From: Mucilaginibacter sp.
GTDB taxonomy: Bacteria; Bacteroidota; Bacteroidia; Sphingobacteriales; Sphingobacteriaceae
DNA length: 64,000 nt
Direction: 5' to 3'
Assembly (NCBI RefSeq): GCF_028287845.1
Contig: NZ_JAQBOW010000108.1
Coordinates: 1-64,000, forward strand
The notes under the pieces are model-generated. The model saw nothing but the letters and a program-made list of their open reading frames with translations. It did not search any database and was not told the DNA's origin. Numbering within the stretch: position 1 is the stretch's first letter; each line of letters begins with the position of its first letter. A program made the translations under genes and the position numbers. Positions 24,195 through 34,066 of the stretch are shown here, in pieces.

Positions 24195-25802
24195 ATGAAC
24201 TTACTAACCATACTCATATTTATCCCCCTGCTATTCGGACTCATCATCGCATTGATGCCTTCCAACTGGCGCGGTAGTTTTAAATACATTACACTGCTGG
24301 CTACATTGGTGCAGTTGTGTATGAGCGTGTGGTTATACCTCAACTTTAAAACGGGCGCGGCTTTTGGCGGTATAGCTACCGAGAGTCAGTTTCAATTTGT
24401 TCAAAAACTACCCTGGATAAACCTTAACCTGGGCAGCATGGGCCATATGCAAATGGATTATTTTGTGGGGATAGACGGTATATCCATCACCCTGCTGGTA
24501 ATGACATCATTGGTATTGGTTATTGCTGCGCTGGCATCCTGGGAAATTAAGAGTAACCTCAAAGGGTTCTTCGTGCTTTTCCTGATATTGGATATGGCAG
24601 TACTCGGCGTATTTTGCTCGCTGGATTTTTTCCTGTTCTATATTTTTTACGAATTAATGCTACTGCCATTATACTTCCTGATAGGTATGTGGGGAGGGGC
24701 ACGGCGCGAGTACGCCGCTATAAAATTCTTCCTATATACCCTGTTCGGTTCAGTATTTATGTTACTGGTGATGATAGGCTTGTACTTGTCGGTTATTGAT
24801 CCGGCTACCGGCAACCATACTTTTAATATGGTGCAGATGATGAACCCGGCTAATTACGGGCATGATTCAATATTTTCAACATTAAGCCATTATACCTTAT
24901 TTGGTGTACAGGCACGCACGCTTGGCTTCATTATACTATTTATCGCCTTTGCCATTAAGGTTCCGGTTGTGCCATTGCATACCTGGCTGCCCGACGCGCA
25001 CGTAGAGGCACCTACCCCGGTATCTATCATTTTAGCGGCTATCTTGCTTAAAATAGGCGGTTACGGAATTATAAGGATATGTTTAGGCATATTCCCCGAC
25101 GTAGCCGTATCCGGTGCATTTTGGCTGGGCTTGCTGGGTGTTATCTCTATAATATATGGCGCGTTAAACGCGTTGGCTCAGCGCGATCTGAAGCGGGTTA
25201 TCGCTTATTCGTCTGTATCGCAAATGGGGTTTGTATTGCTGGGCATAGCCTCGCAAACTGCCGAGGGATTAAGCGGGGCGGTAATACAAATGGTGAGCCA
25301 TGGATTTTTATCAACTATGCTGTTCTTCCTGGCAGGGGTAGTTTATAACAGGGTGCATGACAGGGATATCAGCCATTTTCGCGGATTGGGTACCCTGATG
25401 CCAAAATATACCATATTTATAATGATAGCCTTCTTTGCTTCATTGGGCCTGCCGGGGTTTTCTGCATTTATTGCCGAGGCATTCTCATTAACAGGTGCTT
25501 TTAAATCGGCATCGGTTAACGGCTTACTACCTTATTGGATGGCGGTTTGCGGCGCAGTTGGTATACTGCTAAGTGCCTGCTATTTTTTATGGACACTGCA
25601 ACGCATGTTCTTTGGGTCGGTATCATTAAAAGGAGGAGAGGTTTGGAAAACAGCTTTAGCCGACCTGAATGTTCGTGAAATAATTACCCTGTTGCCTTTG
25701 GCGATAATAGTGTTAGTTTTAGGCATAATGCCATCGTTGGTTTTTGATAAGATTAATGATTCGGTATTGGCGCTGGTGCAGTTTTTACATGTAAATAAAT
25801 AA
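24195..25802 (+). CDS. nuoM: NADH-quinone oxidoreductase subunit M
   Basis: Antiporter-like complex I subunit of 535 aa, about 14 helices. The typical FLFYIFYELMLLPLYFLIG (glutamate), PLHTWLPDAHVEAPTPVSIILAAILLKIG (lysine) and AYSSVSQMGFVLLGIA motifs are present. nuoN follows 1 nt after the stop, so nuoM and nuoN are tightly coupled. Confidence 0.95.
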   Translation: MNLLTILIFIPLLFGLIIALMPSNWRGSFKYITLLATLVQLCMSVWLYLNFKTGAAFGGIATESQFQFVQKLPWINLNLGSMGHMQMDYFVGIDGISITLLVMTSLVLVIAALASWEIKSNLKGFFVLFLILDMAVLGVFCSLDFFLFYIFYELMLLPLYFLIGMWGGARREYAAIKFFLYTLFGSVFMLLVMIGLYLSVIDPATGNHTFNMVQMMNPANYGHDSIFSTLSHYTLFGVQARTLGFIILFIAFAIKVPVVPLHTWLPDAHVEAPTPVSIILAAILLKIGGYGIIRICLGIFPDVAVSGAFWLGLLGVISIIYGALNALAQRDLKRVIAYSSVSQMGFVLLGIASQTAEGLSGAVIQMVSHGFLSTMLFFLAGVVYNRVHDRDISHFRGLGTLMPKYTIFIMIAFFASLGLPGFSAFIAEAFSLTGAFKSASVNGLLPYWMAVCGAVGILLSACYFLWTLQRMFFGSVSLKGGEVWKTALADLNVREIITLLPLAIIVLVLGIMPSLVFDKINDSVLALVQFLHVNK

Positions 25803-25803
25803 T

Positions 25804-27303
25804 ATGCACGATCTGCTACCCTATATACAAGGACAATTAACCCAGATACTGGGCGATATGCACTATTTCGGTCCCGAAATATGCTTGTCCTTGTTGTTTA
25901 TTGTAGTATTAATTACCGACTTGCTGTTTGGCCGTAACTCTGAAAAATTATGCCGCATTGTAGCATGCGGGGGTGTTATATTGGTAATATCTAAAGATAT
26001 TTTACAACTGCACCTAATTGGAGACCATAATATATTTCTGTTTAGCGATATGTTGCTGCAGAATCATATATCTTTAATTTTTAGGCTCATTATTGACAGC
26101 TCGGCTTTCTTGTTGTTACTGTACTTCGCGTGGGACGAGCCTTTGGCATCGCATACAAAAAAACTTTCCGACCTTTATTCTATAAGTATAGCCGCGATAC
26201 TTGGCCTTCATTTAATGACGATGGCGGTAAACCTGCTATCGGTTTATTTGGCTATCGAGATGGTATCCATAGCATCATATCTGTTGGTGGCTTATCGTTC
26301 AGAAAATGCTTTTAGCACCGAGGCCGGGTTAAAATATGTACTATTCGGCGCGGCGGCATCGGCTATTATGTTATATGGTATATCATTACTTTACGGCTTT
26401 ACCGGTACGTTGAGTTTGTTCGACCCTAACTTTGTAGCAGGACTTATACAGGTTAATGCAGCAGGCACAACTTTCGCGTTGATATTAGTATTGGTTGGCA
26501 TAGGCTTTAAATTATCATTTGTACCCCTGCATTTTTGGGTACCCGATGTATACGAAGGCGCGCCAACGCCAATTACCGCGTTCCTGTCTACTGTGCCAAA
26601 AATTGCCGCGTTTGGATTGGTGCTTAATTTTTTAACACCATTCTTAATCTCTCCGCAATGGAAAGCATTTGATTTTGGGTTATACCTGTCGGTTATCGGC
26701 ATTATTACCATGATAGCGGGCAACTTTGCCGCTGTAATGCAAAACAACGTTAAGCGCATGCTGGCTTACTCCAGCATAGGCCATACAGGTTTTGCTTTAA
26801 TGGCGATAGTTACCTTTACATCACAAGGTATTACGGCCCTGGCTTATTACCTGGCAGTGTATGTTATAGCTAATATTGGCGCGCTGATGCTGGTAACCTA
26901 TTTCACAAAAATTACCGGATCAGAAGATGTAAATACTTACAAGGGCCTGGGCCTTAAATATCCTGCAGCATCTATATGTTTTATAATTATACTTATATCA
27001 TTAACCGGGTTACCGGTAACCGCCGGCTTTACGGGGAAATTATTAGTGTTCTCTGCGGTTTATAGTGTTTACCAGGCAAATCATAATATCTGGTTGCTGT
27101 TATTAACCATAACCGGGGCGCTTACTACGGTGGTATCTTTATTTTACTACATTAAAATTCCGCTTAATTTATTTTTGAAACGGACAGAAAATACCGCAGA
27201 ACCAATAGCGCAGTCTGCTTATATCTTAGTTTTTGCCGTAATTATATCCATAATACTGGTATTGTTAGGTATTTTCCCTAATTGGCTCATCAAATTCTTA
27301 TAA
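25804..27303 (+). CDS. nuoN: NADH-quinone oxidoreductase subunit N
   Basis: Third antiporter-like complex I subunit, 499 aa, about 14 helices. Conserved AIEMVSIASYLLVAY (helix-5 glutamate), PLHFWVPDVYEGAPTPITAFLSTVPKIAAF and AYSSIGHTGFALMAI are present. It closes the run of membrane-arm genes. amtB follows after 106 nt with its own likely control region. Confidence 0.95.
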   Translation: MHDLLPYIQGQLTQILGDMHYFGPEICLSLLFIVVLITDLLFGRNSEKLCRIVACGGVILVISKDILQLHLIGDHNIFLFSDMLLQNHISLIFRLIIDSSAFLLLLYFAWDEPLASHTKKLSDLYSISIAAILGLHLMTMAVNLLSVYLAIEMVSIASYLLVAYRSENAFSTEAGLKYVLFGAAASAIMLYGISLLYGFTGTLSLFDPNFVAGLIQVNAAGTTFALILVLVGIGFKLSFVPLHFWVPDVYEGAPTPITAFLSTVPKIAAFGLVLNFLTPFLISPQWKAFDFGLYLSVIGIITMIAGNFAAVMQNNVKRMLAYSSIGHTGFALMAIVTFTSQGITALAYYLAVYVIANIGALMLVTYFTKITGSEDVNTYKGLGLKYPAASICFIIILISLTGLPVTAGFTGKLLVFSAVYSVYQANHNIWLLLLTITGALTTVVSLFYYIKIPLNLFLKRTENTAEPIAQSAYILVFAVIISIILVLLGIFPNWLIKFL

Positions 27304-27354
27304 AAGGAATCGTTGTATATCTTTTTAATAAAAAATTAACGTTTATTTCATTTT

Positions 27355-27374
27355 ATTATGATTTAAATCATAAT
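27355..27374. promoter_or_regulatory. 20-bp perfect palindrome upstream of amtB, FNR/Crp-like
   Basis: ATTATGATTTAAATCATAAT reads the same on both strands and ends 35 nt before the amtB start. The core TGAT-TTAA-ATCA resembles the FNR box TTGATnnnnATCAA. A Crp/Fnr-type regulator or another dimeric repressor is a reasonable guess; the regulator is not in the window. Confidence 0.55.
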
Positions 27375-27409
27375 TTCAGGCGTTTTTTAAATTATTCTTA
27401 AACAATTCC

Positions 27410-28717
27410 ATGAAGCGCTATTTTCCTTTTTTTATTATCCTTTGCATTTTAGTATTAACCTTTATTTTCCCTTCCGTCGAGTTTAAAAACACGGGCACAT
27501 CACATTTTAACACTGGCGATATTGCCTGGATGCTCATGTCGACAGCCCTGGTTTTAATTATGACCCCCGGCCTTGCGTTTTTTTATGGCGGTATGGTAAA
27601 TAAGAAAAACGTAATATCAACTATGCTGCAAAGTGTGGTTTGTATGGTTATCATCACCGTAATGTGGGGCATATTTGGTTTTAGCCTTGCCTTCGGCGAT
27701 AGTTTTCATGGTATAATAGGCAACCCCGCAACTTACTTTATGATGAAGGGTATGCTTGGCGATTCGACCTGGAAACTGGCGCCAACTATCCCTCTGCTAT
27801 TATTTGCCATGTACCAGTTAAAATTCGCTATTATAACCCCGGCATTAATAACAGGAGCTTTTGCAGAGCGTATTCGCTTTAACTCGTACATTATATTTTT
27901 ATGCCTATTCAGCATATTTATTTTCTCGCCGTTGGCACATTGTACCTGGCACCCCGATGGCTTATTGGCCAAATTAGGTGTGCTTGATTTTGCAGGGGGC
28001 ACGGTAGTGCATATGTCGGCAGGATGGGCGGCTTTGGCATCGGCACTATATTTAAAAAAGCGAAACGAACCCAGCCATGCGCCCGCCCGCATTACCTATG
28101 TGTTAATAGGCACGGGGCTTTTGTGGTTCGGTTGGTTTGGGTTCAACGCGGGCTCGGCATTTGGGGCAAACCAATTAGCGGTTACAGCTTTAGCTACCAG
28201 TACAAGCGCATCGGCAGCAGCCGGCTTAACCTGGATATTTTTTGATATGTTAAAGGGTCGTAAACCGTCAGCCATGGGTACTTGTATAGGTGCTGTAGTT
28301 GGGTTAGTTGCTATTACACCTGCGGCTGGTTATGTATCTATCCCGCATTCATTGGCAATAGGTATTATTTCGGCCATAATAAGTAATTTGGTTGTAGAGT
28401 GGCGCACCCGCACTTCAATAGATGATACGCTGGACGTATTTCCTTGTCACGGTGTTGGCGGTATGGTGGGTATGTTGCTTACCGGTGTGTTTGCCAATAA
28501 AAACGTCAATCCGGCCAATACTACCGGAAATGGCTTGTTTTTCGGAGAGCATCACTTGTTTTTTGTACAGTTATTTGCCTTGGTCATAGTTTCTATCTAT
28601 GCTTTTTTTGGCTCACTGCTGCTGCTTAAAATTACCGATATGATATCACCGTTACGTGTTTCGAAAGAAGACGAGGTAATTGGTCTGGATATTAGCCAGC
28701 ACGGCGAAAGATTATAA
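27410..28717 (+). CDS. amtB: Ammonium transporter (Amt family)
   Basis: Trimeric ammonia/ammonium channel of the inner membrane, 435 aa. Eleven helices plus an N-terminal hydrophobic segment (residues 4-22). The twin pore histidines lie in GGTVVHMSAGWAAL and DVFPCHGVGGMVGM; the GVLDFAGG and WFGWFGFNAGS signatures are intact. Bacterial amtB is usually followed by glnK (PII), which is not seen here. A perfect palindrome upstream (27355-27374) suggests regulated expression. Confidence 0.93.
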   Translation: MKRYFPFFIILCILVLTFIFPSVEFKNTGTSHFNTGDIAWMLMSTALVLIMTPGLAFFYGGMVNKKNVISTMLQSVVCMVIITVMWGIFGFSLAFGDSFHGIIGNPATYFMMKGMLGDSTWKLAPTIPLLLFAMYQLKFAIITPALITGAFAERIRFNSYIIFLCLFSIFIFSPLAHCTWHPDGLLAKLGVLDFAGGTVVHMSAGWAALASALYLKKRNEPSHAPARITYVLIGTGLLWFGWFGFNAGSAFGANQLAVTALATSTSASAAAGLTWIFFDMLKGRKPSAMGTCIGAVVGLVAITPAAGYVSIPHSLAIGIISAIISNLVVEWRTRTSIDDTLDVFPCHGVGGMVGMLLTGVFANKNVNPANTTGNGLFFGEHHLFFVQLFALVIVSIYAFFGSLLLLKITDMISPLRVSKEDEVIGLDISQHGERL

Positions 28718-28751
28718 AATCAACTTTTCCAATTTATAAACCAAAGTTGAG

Positions 28752-28777
28752 GGCCGGCTAATTTGCCGGCCTTTTTT
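28752..28777 (+). terminator. Intrinsic terminator after amtB
   Basis: Stem GGCCGGC (28752-28758) / GCCGGCC (28765-28771), 6-nt loop, then six T. Confidence 0.93.
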
Positions 28778-28788
28778 AACTTATTACA

Positions 28789-28815
28789 TTTGACAACTTT
28801 TTAAAAGTTGTCAAA
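28789..28815. repeat. Palindrome TTTGACAACTTTT-T-AAAAGTTGTCAAA
   Basis: A 13-bp perfect inverted repeat around a single T, just downstream of the amtB terminator and about 120 nt before the long purF paralogue. I believe similar GTTGTCAAA palindromes are common in this family; the role is unknown. It could equally be an operator for the downstream gene. Confidence 0.75.
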
Positions 28816-28911
28816 TCTTTAGCTTGCTTATGTAATGGATAGGTTATGATATTATTAATTTTTAATACGAATTAATGACAATTCATTTAGTTATACTTTA
28901 TAATAAAATTA

Positions 28912-28919
28912 TAACTTTG
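28912..28919 (+). promoter_or_regulatory. Candidate -7 box (TAACTTTG) of the purF-like gene
   Basis: TAACTTTG ends 17 nt before ATG 28937. Confidence 0.45.
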
Positions 28920-28936
28920 CCGGCTCATCATCAATC

Positions 28937-30844
28937 ATGAGCGATCAGATTAAACATGAATGCGGTGTGGCATTTATCCGTCTTTTAAAGCCACTATCTT
29001 TTTATCAGAAAAAATACGGCACTGCGCTGTATGGCTTAAACAAGCTTTATCTTTTAATGGAAAAACAACACAACCGGGGCCAGGATGGCGCTGGAGTTGC
29101 TACTATTAAATTGGATATTGCCCCGGGTAAGCGATACATAAGCAGGCACCGATCCATGGCATCAAATGCGGTGGCTGATATATTTGAATATATTCAGAAA
29201 AAATTTGCTGACATACAGAAGGAGACGCCCGAAAGAATGGCTGATGCAGAATGGCTCAAAGAAAACGTTAGTTTTACCGGCGAAGTTTTATTGGGTCATT
29301 TACGTTATGGTACGCATGGCAAAAACAGTATTGAAAGCTGCCACCCGTTTTTAAGGCAAAACAACTGGATGACACGTAACCTGGTTATTGCAGGTAACTT
29401 TAACATGACCAATGTTGATGAGCTGTTACAACAGCTATATGACCTGGGCCAGCATCCAAAAGAAAAAGCCGATACCATTACAGTGCTTGAAAAAATGGGT
29501 CATTTTATTGATACCGAGAACCAGGGCCTATTTGACCAATACAAACGTGAGGGATTAGACGATAACGTAGAGATAAGCAAGCTGATAGCCAATGATATGG
29601 ATGTAGCTAAAATTCTGCGTAAATCTGCCAGGAACTGGGATGGTGGTTATACCATTGCTGGTATGTTGGGCCACGGTGACGCGTTTGTAATGCGCGACCC
29701 GGTTGGTATACGCCCTGCTTATTATTATTATAACGATGAAATTGTAGTGGCTGCTTCAGAGCGTCCTGCTATACAAACTGCTTTTAATATCCCTATTGAT
29801 GATATTAAAGAAATACGCCCCGGCCATGCTTTAATTGTAAAAAAGAATGGCAAGATAACCGAGGATATGTTTAGCGAGCCGTTGGAAAAGAAAGCATGCT
29901 CTTTTGAGCGTATCTATTTTTCGAGGGGGAGCGACGCGTCTATCTATCGCGAGCGTAAACAATTAGGCAGGCTGCTTTGCCCGCAAATATTAAACGCGGT
30001 TGATAATGATATAAAAAATACCGTATTCTCTTACATACCAAACACTGCCGAAGTTGCCTTTTATGGCATGGTAGAAGGGGTACATAAGTACATTAAAAAA
30101 TACCAGCGCGACAGACTGCTTAACCGCGAGGATAAAATAAGCGAAGAAGAGTTAACCGAGGTATTATGTCTTGCGCCACGTGTTGAAAAAATAGCCATTA
30201 AGGATGTTAAGCTGCGCACCTTTATAACCCAGGACGCCGACCGCAGCGAAATGGTAGCGCATGTATATGATACTACTTATGGCCTTATAAAAAATGGCGC
30301 AGATACGCTTGTTGTACTGGATGATTCTATTGTTAGGGGTACAACGCTTAAGCAAAGTATATTGAAAATTCTGGATCGTTTGGGTCCTAAAAAAATTGTA
30401 GTGGTTTCATCGGCCCCGCAAATTCGATATCCTGATTGTTATGGCATTGATATGTCGCGTATGGGCGAGTTTGTTGCTTTTGAAGCAGCCATCAGCTTGC
30501 TAAAAGAACAAGGAAAAGAAGCTGTTATAGCCGACGTTTATAAAAAATGCAATGATAGTGCCGCCTTGCCTAAAGAAGAGGTGGTAAACTACGTAAAAGC
30601 TATTTATGAGCCTTTTACAGATCAGCAGATCTCAGACCGTATAGCAAAGATCATTACACCAAAAGAGATAAACTGCGAGGTTGAAGTGATCTATCAAACT
30701 TTAGATAACCTGCATAAAGCTTGCCCTGACCATACCGGCGATTGGTATTTCTCCGGAGATTACCCTACCCCGGGCGGTAATAAAGTAGTTAACCGCGCTT
30801 TCGTTAACTGGATGGAAGGTAAGAACCAACGGGCTTATATGTAA
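28937..30844 (+). CDS. Long amidophosphoribosyltransferase paralogue (PurF family)
   Basis: A 635-aa class II glutamine amidotransferase plus phosphoribosyltransferase. The nucleophile cysteine is C9 in HECGVAF, after an 8-residue propeptide that must be removed, as in Bacillus PurF. NRGQDGAG (residues 47-54), LGHLRYGTHG and GNFNMTN are glutaminase features; VVLDDSIVRGTTLKQS is the PRPP loop. Normal PurF is about 470-510 aa; the extra residues lie in an insert after GNFNMTN (about 155-215) and in a C-terminal extension (about 540-635). Bacteroidota often carry such a long form besides regular PurF. Whether it makes phosphoribosylamine or something else is unknown. Isolated gene. Confidence 0.82.
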   Translation: MSDQIKHECGVAFIRLLKPLSFYQKKYGTALYGLNKLYLLMEKQHNRGQDGAGVATIKLDIAPGKRYISRHRSMASNAVADIFEYIQKKFADIQKETPERMADAEWLKENVSFTGEVLLGHLRYGTHGKNSIESCHPFLRQNNWMTRNLVIAGNFNMTNVDELLQQLYDLGQHPKEKADTITVLEKMGHFIDTENQGLFDQYKREGLDDNVEISKLIANDMDVAKILRKSARNWDGGYTIAGMLGHGDAFVMRDPVGIRPAYYYYNDEIVVAASERPAIQTAFNIPIDDIKEIRPGHALIVKKNGKITEDMFSEPLEKKACSFERIYFSRGSDASIYRERKQLGRLLCPQILNAVDNDIKNTVFSYIPNTAEVAFYGMVEGVHKYIKKYQRDRLLNREDKISEEELTEVLCLAPRVEKIAIKDVKLRTFITQDADRSEMVAHVYDTTYGLIKNGADTLVVLDDSIVRGTTLKQSILKILDRLGPKKIVVVSSAPQIRYPDCYGIDMSRMGEFVAFEAAISLLKEQGKEAVIADVYKKCNDSAALPKEEVVNYVKAIYEPFTDQQISDRIAKIITPKEINCEVEVIYQTLDNLHKACPDHTGDWYFSGDYPTPGGNKVVNRAFVNWMEGKNQRAYM

Positions 30845-30847
30845 TAT

Positions 30848-30976
30848 TGAGGTAAAAGGATTCTTAGAGGTAAAAGGAATAAAGGTAAAAGGCGAAAGGT
30901 GTTTAACATTTCGCCTTTTGTTATTTGTATTATTCCCAGAAAAACCTTTCCCCTTTCACCTTTTACCTTTTACCTC
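30848..30976. repeat. Word-repeat inverted gap (AGGTAAAAGG / CCTTTTACCT)
   Basis: Left: GAGGTAAAAGG repeated three times plus GGCGAAAGG (30849-30900). Right: CCTTTCCCCTTTCACC and TTTTACCTTTTACCT (30943-30976). The middle ACATTTCGCCTTTTG can pair with the GCGAAAGGTG side. It lies between convergent genes and may serve as a two-way terminator. Confidence 0.85.
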
Positions 30977-30977
30977 C

Positions 30978-31631
30978 CTACCCCGCAGGCGCTGCAAAAA
31001 CGTAATGCGTAACCAGCTTATCCACCAATATTAATGATGCAATAATTAAAGCTATCCCGGCCACTTCGTTAAGGCGATGTACAAACTTTTCGGATATCTT
31101 GTCGCGCAGTTTGTTAGCATAAAATGCTTTGGTGGTATCCAGCCCAAATTGCACAATTAATATAGTTAAAAACATAATGGCAATTTTAAATGCGCGGTGG
31201 TGCACGCCATTATGGTAAATGGTACTTGCGGTACCAATAACAGTTATCCAATGGAATAAAATAGCAGGATTAAAAATGCACAGCAAAAATCCCTTTAAAA
31301 AATACCCGGTGCGTTTAAGGCCGGTAGGGGCTACATTAGTGTAATTTACTTTGGCCTTCTTGAAAATATAGCGGATGCCCACTACAAATAATATAATACT
31401 GCCTACAACGCCGGCAATGGTTTTTGTTTGGGCTGATACCTCAAATAATTGCGAACCAAAAAGTATGGTACCTACAAATACAACGTCACTACTTACCACA
31501 CCCAACGCCAGGAAAACGCCCGCGTGGAAGCCCCTTTCTATGCTGGTTTTAATTAAAGCAAAAAATACAGGGCCTGTTAAAAACGTTAGCACAATCCCAA
31601 TTCCTATGCCCGAAATAACAGCTTCTATCAT
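30978..31631 (-). CDS. LysE family transporter
   Basis: A 217-aa inner-membrane protein with six predicted helices, beginning IEAVISGIGIGIVLTFLTGPVFFALIKTSIERG, the typical LysE/RhtB start with the GP-FF motif. Family members export amino acids or other small solutes; substrate cannot be told. It is divergent from the MFS gene at 31797. Confidence 0.85.
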   Translation of the reverse strand: MIEAVISGIGIGIVLTFLTGPVFFALIKTSIERGFHAGVFLALGVVSSDVVFVGTILFGSQLFEVSAQTKTIAGVVGSIILFVVGIRYIFKKAKVNYTNVAPTGLKRTGYFLKGFLLCIFNPAILFHWITVIGTASTIYHNGVHHRAFKIAIMFLTILIVQFGLDTTKAFYANKLRDKISEKFVHRLNEVAGIALIIASLILVDKLVTHYVFAAPAG

Positions 31632-31796
31632 TAATATAGCCTTGAGTCAGTTTTAAAGAATGCGAATATGCGATTTTTATCTCTTAAATAAAGAAACTTA
31701 ATGTTGTGTCTCTATTAATTTAAATAGTATAATGAAAATTATAAAAAATGGATTATGTTAGTACTTTAAAACCAAATTCATCAACCTAAAATAAAA

Positions 31797-33413
31797 ATGG
31801 AACAAAAACAAACAAAAAATTATGGTTCGGCACTATATACGCTGGTTACCGTATTTTTTTTCTGGGGCTTTTTAGCCGCTTCAAACGGTATATTTATACC
31901 TTTTTGCAAAACTCACTTTCATTTAACCCAGTTCGAGTCGCAGTTAATTGATTTTACTTTTTATGGCGGATATTTTATCGGCTCATTAATATTGTACTTT
32001 GCTTCGCAGATAAGCAAGACCGATATTTTAAATAAATTGGGCTACAAAAATGGTATAATCATGGGCTTGGTTGTATCAGCATGTGGTGCGTTGTTAATGA
32101 TACCTGCTGTTGCCGCTGGTTCGTACGCGCTTGTTTTGTCGGCCATATTTGTTATTACCGTTGGTTTCTCCTTACAACAAACCTCGGCAAATCCGTTTGT
32201 GGTTGCGTTGGGCCCGTCAGAAACCGGCTCTAACCGTTTAAATTTTGCAGGCAGTATAAATAATATTGGCGCCTTATTGGGCCCTGCTGTTATCAGTATT
32301 GTGCTATTTGGGTCGGCAAGCAGCCATATCGCGCCTGCCGATGTTAAAATATCATCTATTGATAATTTGTATTACATATTTGCAGGCTTGTTATTAGCCG
32401 TAGCATTATTTTTCTGGCTATCAAAATTACCGGTAGTTACCAGCGACGAGAAATTCGAGAACAGTAAAAGACCGGGGCTGCCAATTATTATTATGTGTAT
32501 TGGATTTTTAATTATCCTGGCTGCTGATCCTTTGGTGAGCATGACAGGTATACCAAAATCAGTTTTCATTTATTCGGCATTAGCACTTATCATTTTAACC
32601 TTAATAAGTTCGCTATTATCGGCACAGAAAAAAAGCGAAGGCTGGGGCGCTATGCAATATCCGCAGTTAATTTTAGGTATGATAGCCATATTTACTTACG
32701 TAGGTACAGAGGTTACTATACAAAGTAATATGGGCGCTTTACTTAAAACTCCGTTGTTTGGTGGTTTTAAAGATTCAGAAATAGCACCTTATATTTCGCT
32801 TTATTGGGGTAGCTTAATGATAGGTAGGTTTACAGGTGCTATAGGTGCGTTCAACTTGTCAAAAATGACAAAAAATATTTTAACTGTTGTAGTTCCTTTT
32901 GTGGCATTTGGTATAGTATTACTGGTAAACCGGTCAACAGTAGCCGATGTTAGTACGCTGTTTGTTTATTCAATAAGTATTTCAATATTGGTTGTAGCAT
33001 TTTTCATCGGCCAGCAAAAACCGGTGCGCACCCTGGTTACTTTTGGTATACTGGGCGTAATATTTATGCTGATAGGTTTATTTTCAACCGGTATGGTAGC
33101 CGTATTCTCTTTTATTAGCGGTGGTTTATGCTGCTCTATTATGTGGCCGTCAATCTTCTCTTTATCTATCACAGGTTTAGGTAAGTATACAGGGCAAGGT
33201 TCGGCATTTTTAATTATGATGATATTAGGTGGTTCAATTATACCGCCGGTACAAGGCTTTATGGCCGATACTATTGGTATACATCAATCATACCTCGTTC
33301 CGGTTATTGGCTTTGCCTACATTGTATTCTTCGCGTGGAAAGTGCGTGTCGAGCTAATCAAGCAAGGCATCAACATAGACCATGTGCAACTTGAAAAAAG
33401 CGGCGGGCACTAA
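31797..33413 (+). CDS. Sugar MFS transporter, FucP/GluP-like
   Basis: A 538-aa major facilitator close to the fucose/galactose/glucose:H+ symporters of Bacteroidota. The family opening is visible as [19 protein letters not shown], followed by [18 protein letters not shown]-like residues, and [18 protein letters not shown] is characteristic of FucP-type proteins. At 538 aa it is longer than E. coli FucP (438 aa), with additional hydrophobic segments near 370-440. It stands alone, so the sugar is unknown. Confidence 0.85.
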   Translation: MEQKQTKNYGSALYTLVTVFFFWGFLAASNGIFIPFCKTHFHLTQFESQLIDFTFYGGYFIGSLILYFASQISKTDILNKLGYKNGIIMGLVVSACGALLMIPAVAAGSYALVLSAIFVITVGFSLQQTSANPFVVALGPSETGSNRLNFAGSINNIGALLGPAVISIVLFGSASSHIAPADVKISSIDNLYYIFAGLLLAVALFFWLSKLPVVTSDEKFENSKRPGLPIIIMCIGFLIILAADPLVSMTGIPKSVFIYSALALIILTLISSLLSAQKKSEGWGAMQYPQLILGMIAIFTYVGTEVTIQSNMGALLKTPLFGGFKDSEIAPYISLYWGSLMIGRFTGAIGAFNLSKMTKNILTVVVPFVAFGIVLLVNRSTVADVSTLFVYSISISILVVAFFIGQQKPVRTLVTFGILGVIFMLIGLFSTGMVAVFSFISGGLCCSIMWPSIFSLSITGLGKYTGQGSAFLIMMILGGSIIPPVQGFMADTIGIHQSYLVPVIGFAYIVFFAWKVRVELIKQGINIDHVQLEKSGGH

Positions 33414-33414
33414 T

Positions 33415-33496
33415 TTTTAGTCATTAGTCACTGGTCATTAGTAATTGTTAGATTTTTATAATTTACTGTTACTAATGACTAATGACACAATGACGA
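33415..33496. repeat. Word-repeat inverted gap (GTCATTAGTCA / TGACTAATGAC)
   Basis: TAGTCATTAGTCACTGGTCATTAGT (33418-33442) pairs with ACTAATGACTAATGACAC and AATGACGAATGAC (33472-33500), the second arm reaching the start codon of the next gene. Confidence 0.85.
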
Positions 33497-33973
33497 ATGA
33501 CAACTATGAAACCATCTTTCGATACCATCTTTATGAAACTGGCTACCGACCTGGCTCTGCGCTCGCATTGCGTAAAGGCTCATGTTGGTGCGGTTTTAAC
33601 ACGCGATACGCGTATTATATCCATAGGCTATAACGGCCCGCCTGCAGGCACGCATAACTGTGATGAAGAGTGGCCGGATGTTGGTTGTGCGCGCGACTCG
33701 AAGGGCAGTTGCTCGCTTGCTTTGCATGCCGAAGAGAACGCCATACTATACGCCGTTAAAAGCGGTGCCAAGCTGGAAGGTGCTACGTTGTATACAACAT
33801 TGTCTCCGTGTATAGCCTGTGCACGGTTAATATTCTCTGCCGGTATTAAACAAGTTTTTTTTAATAAATCATACGCCCAATACAAAGGCATAGCCAGCGA
33901 TGAAGGGGTTGATTTTTTAAATAAGTTTGGGGTGCCTACGGTGAGGCTGTCCGAACACGATTCGATAGATTAA
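33497..33973 (+). CDS. dCMP deaminase (ComEB family)
   Basis: Zinc-dependent deoxycytidylate deaminase that supplies dUMP for thymidylate. 158 aa. The zinc and catalytic site is complete: HAEENAI (His and catalytic Glu) and SPCIACA (two Cys). The ISIGYNGPPAGTHNC segment with its extra cysteine is typical of dCMP deaminases. A second ATG at 33506 would trim three residues. Confidence 0.9.
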   Translation: MTTMKPSFDTIFMKLATDLALRSHCVKAHVGAVLTRDTRIISIGYNGPPAGTHNCDEEWPDVGCARDSKGSCSLALHAEENAILYAVKSGAKLEGATLYTTLSPCIACARLIFSAGIKQVFFNKSYAQYKGIASDEGVDFLNKFGVPTVRLSEHDSID

Positions 33974-34066
33974 TACGATTATAATGATTGTATCGTGTAT
34001 ATAGTAAGTTTCGCTTGTCTAAGGCGGCCCGCAATCTTTTAAATCCTAAAAATCAATAAATAGTTT

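Noticed and set aside
28789-28815. Second terminator after amtB
   Set aside because: The palindrome is AT-rich without a T-run after it, and a strong terminator already lies at 28752; kept as a repeat instead.
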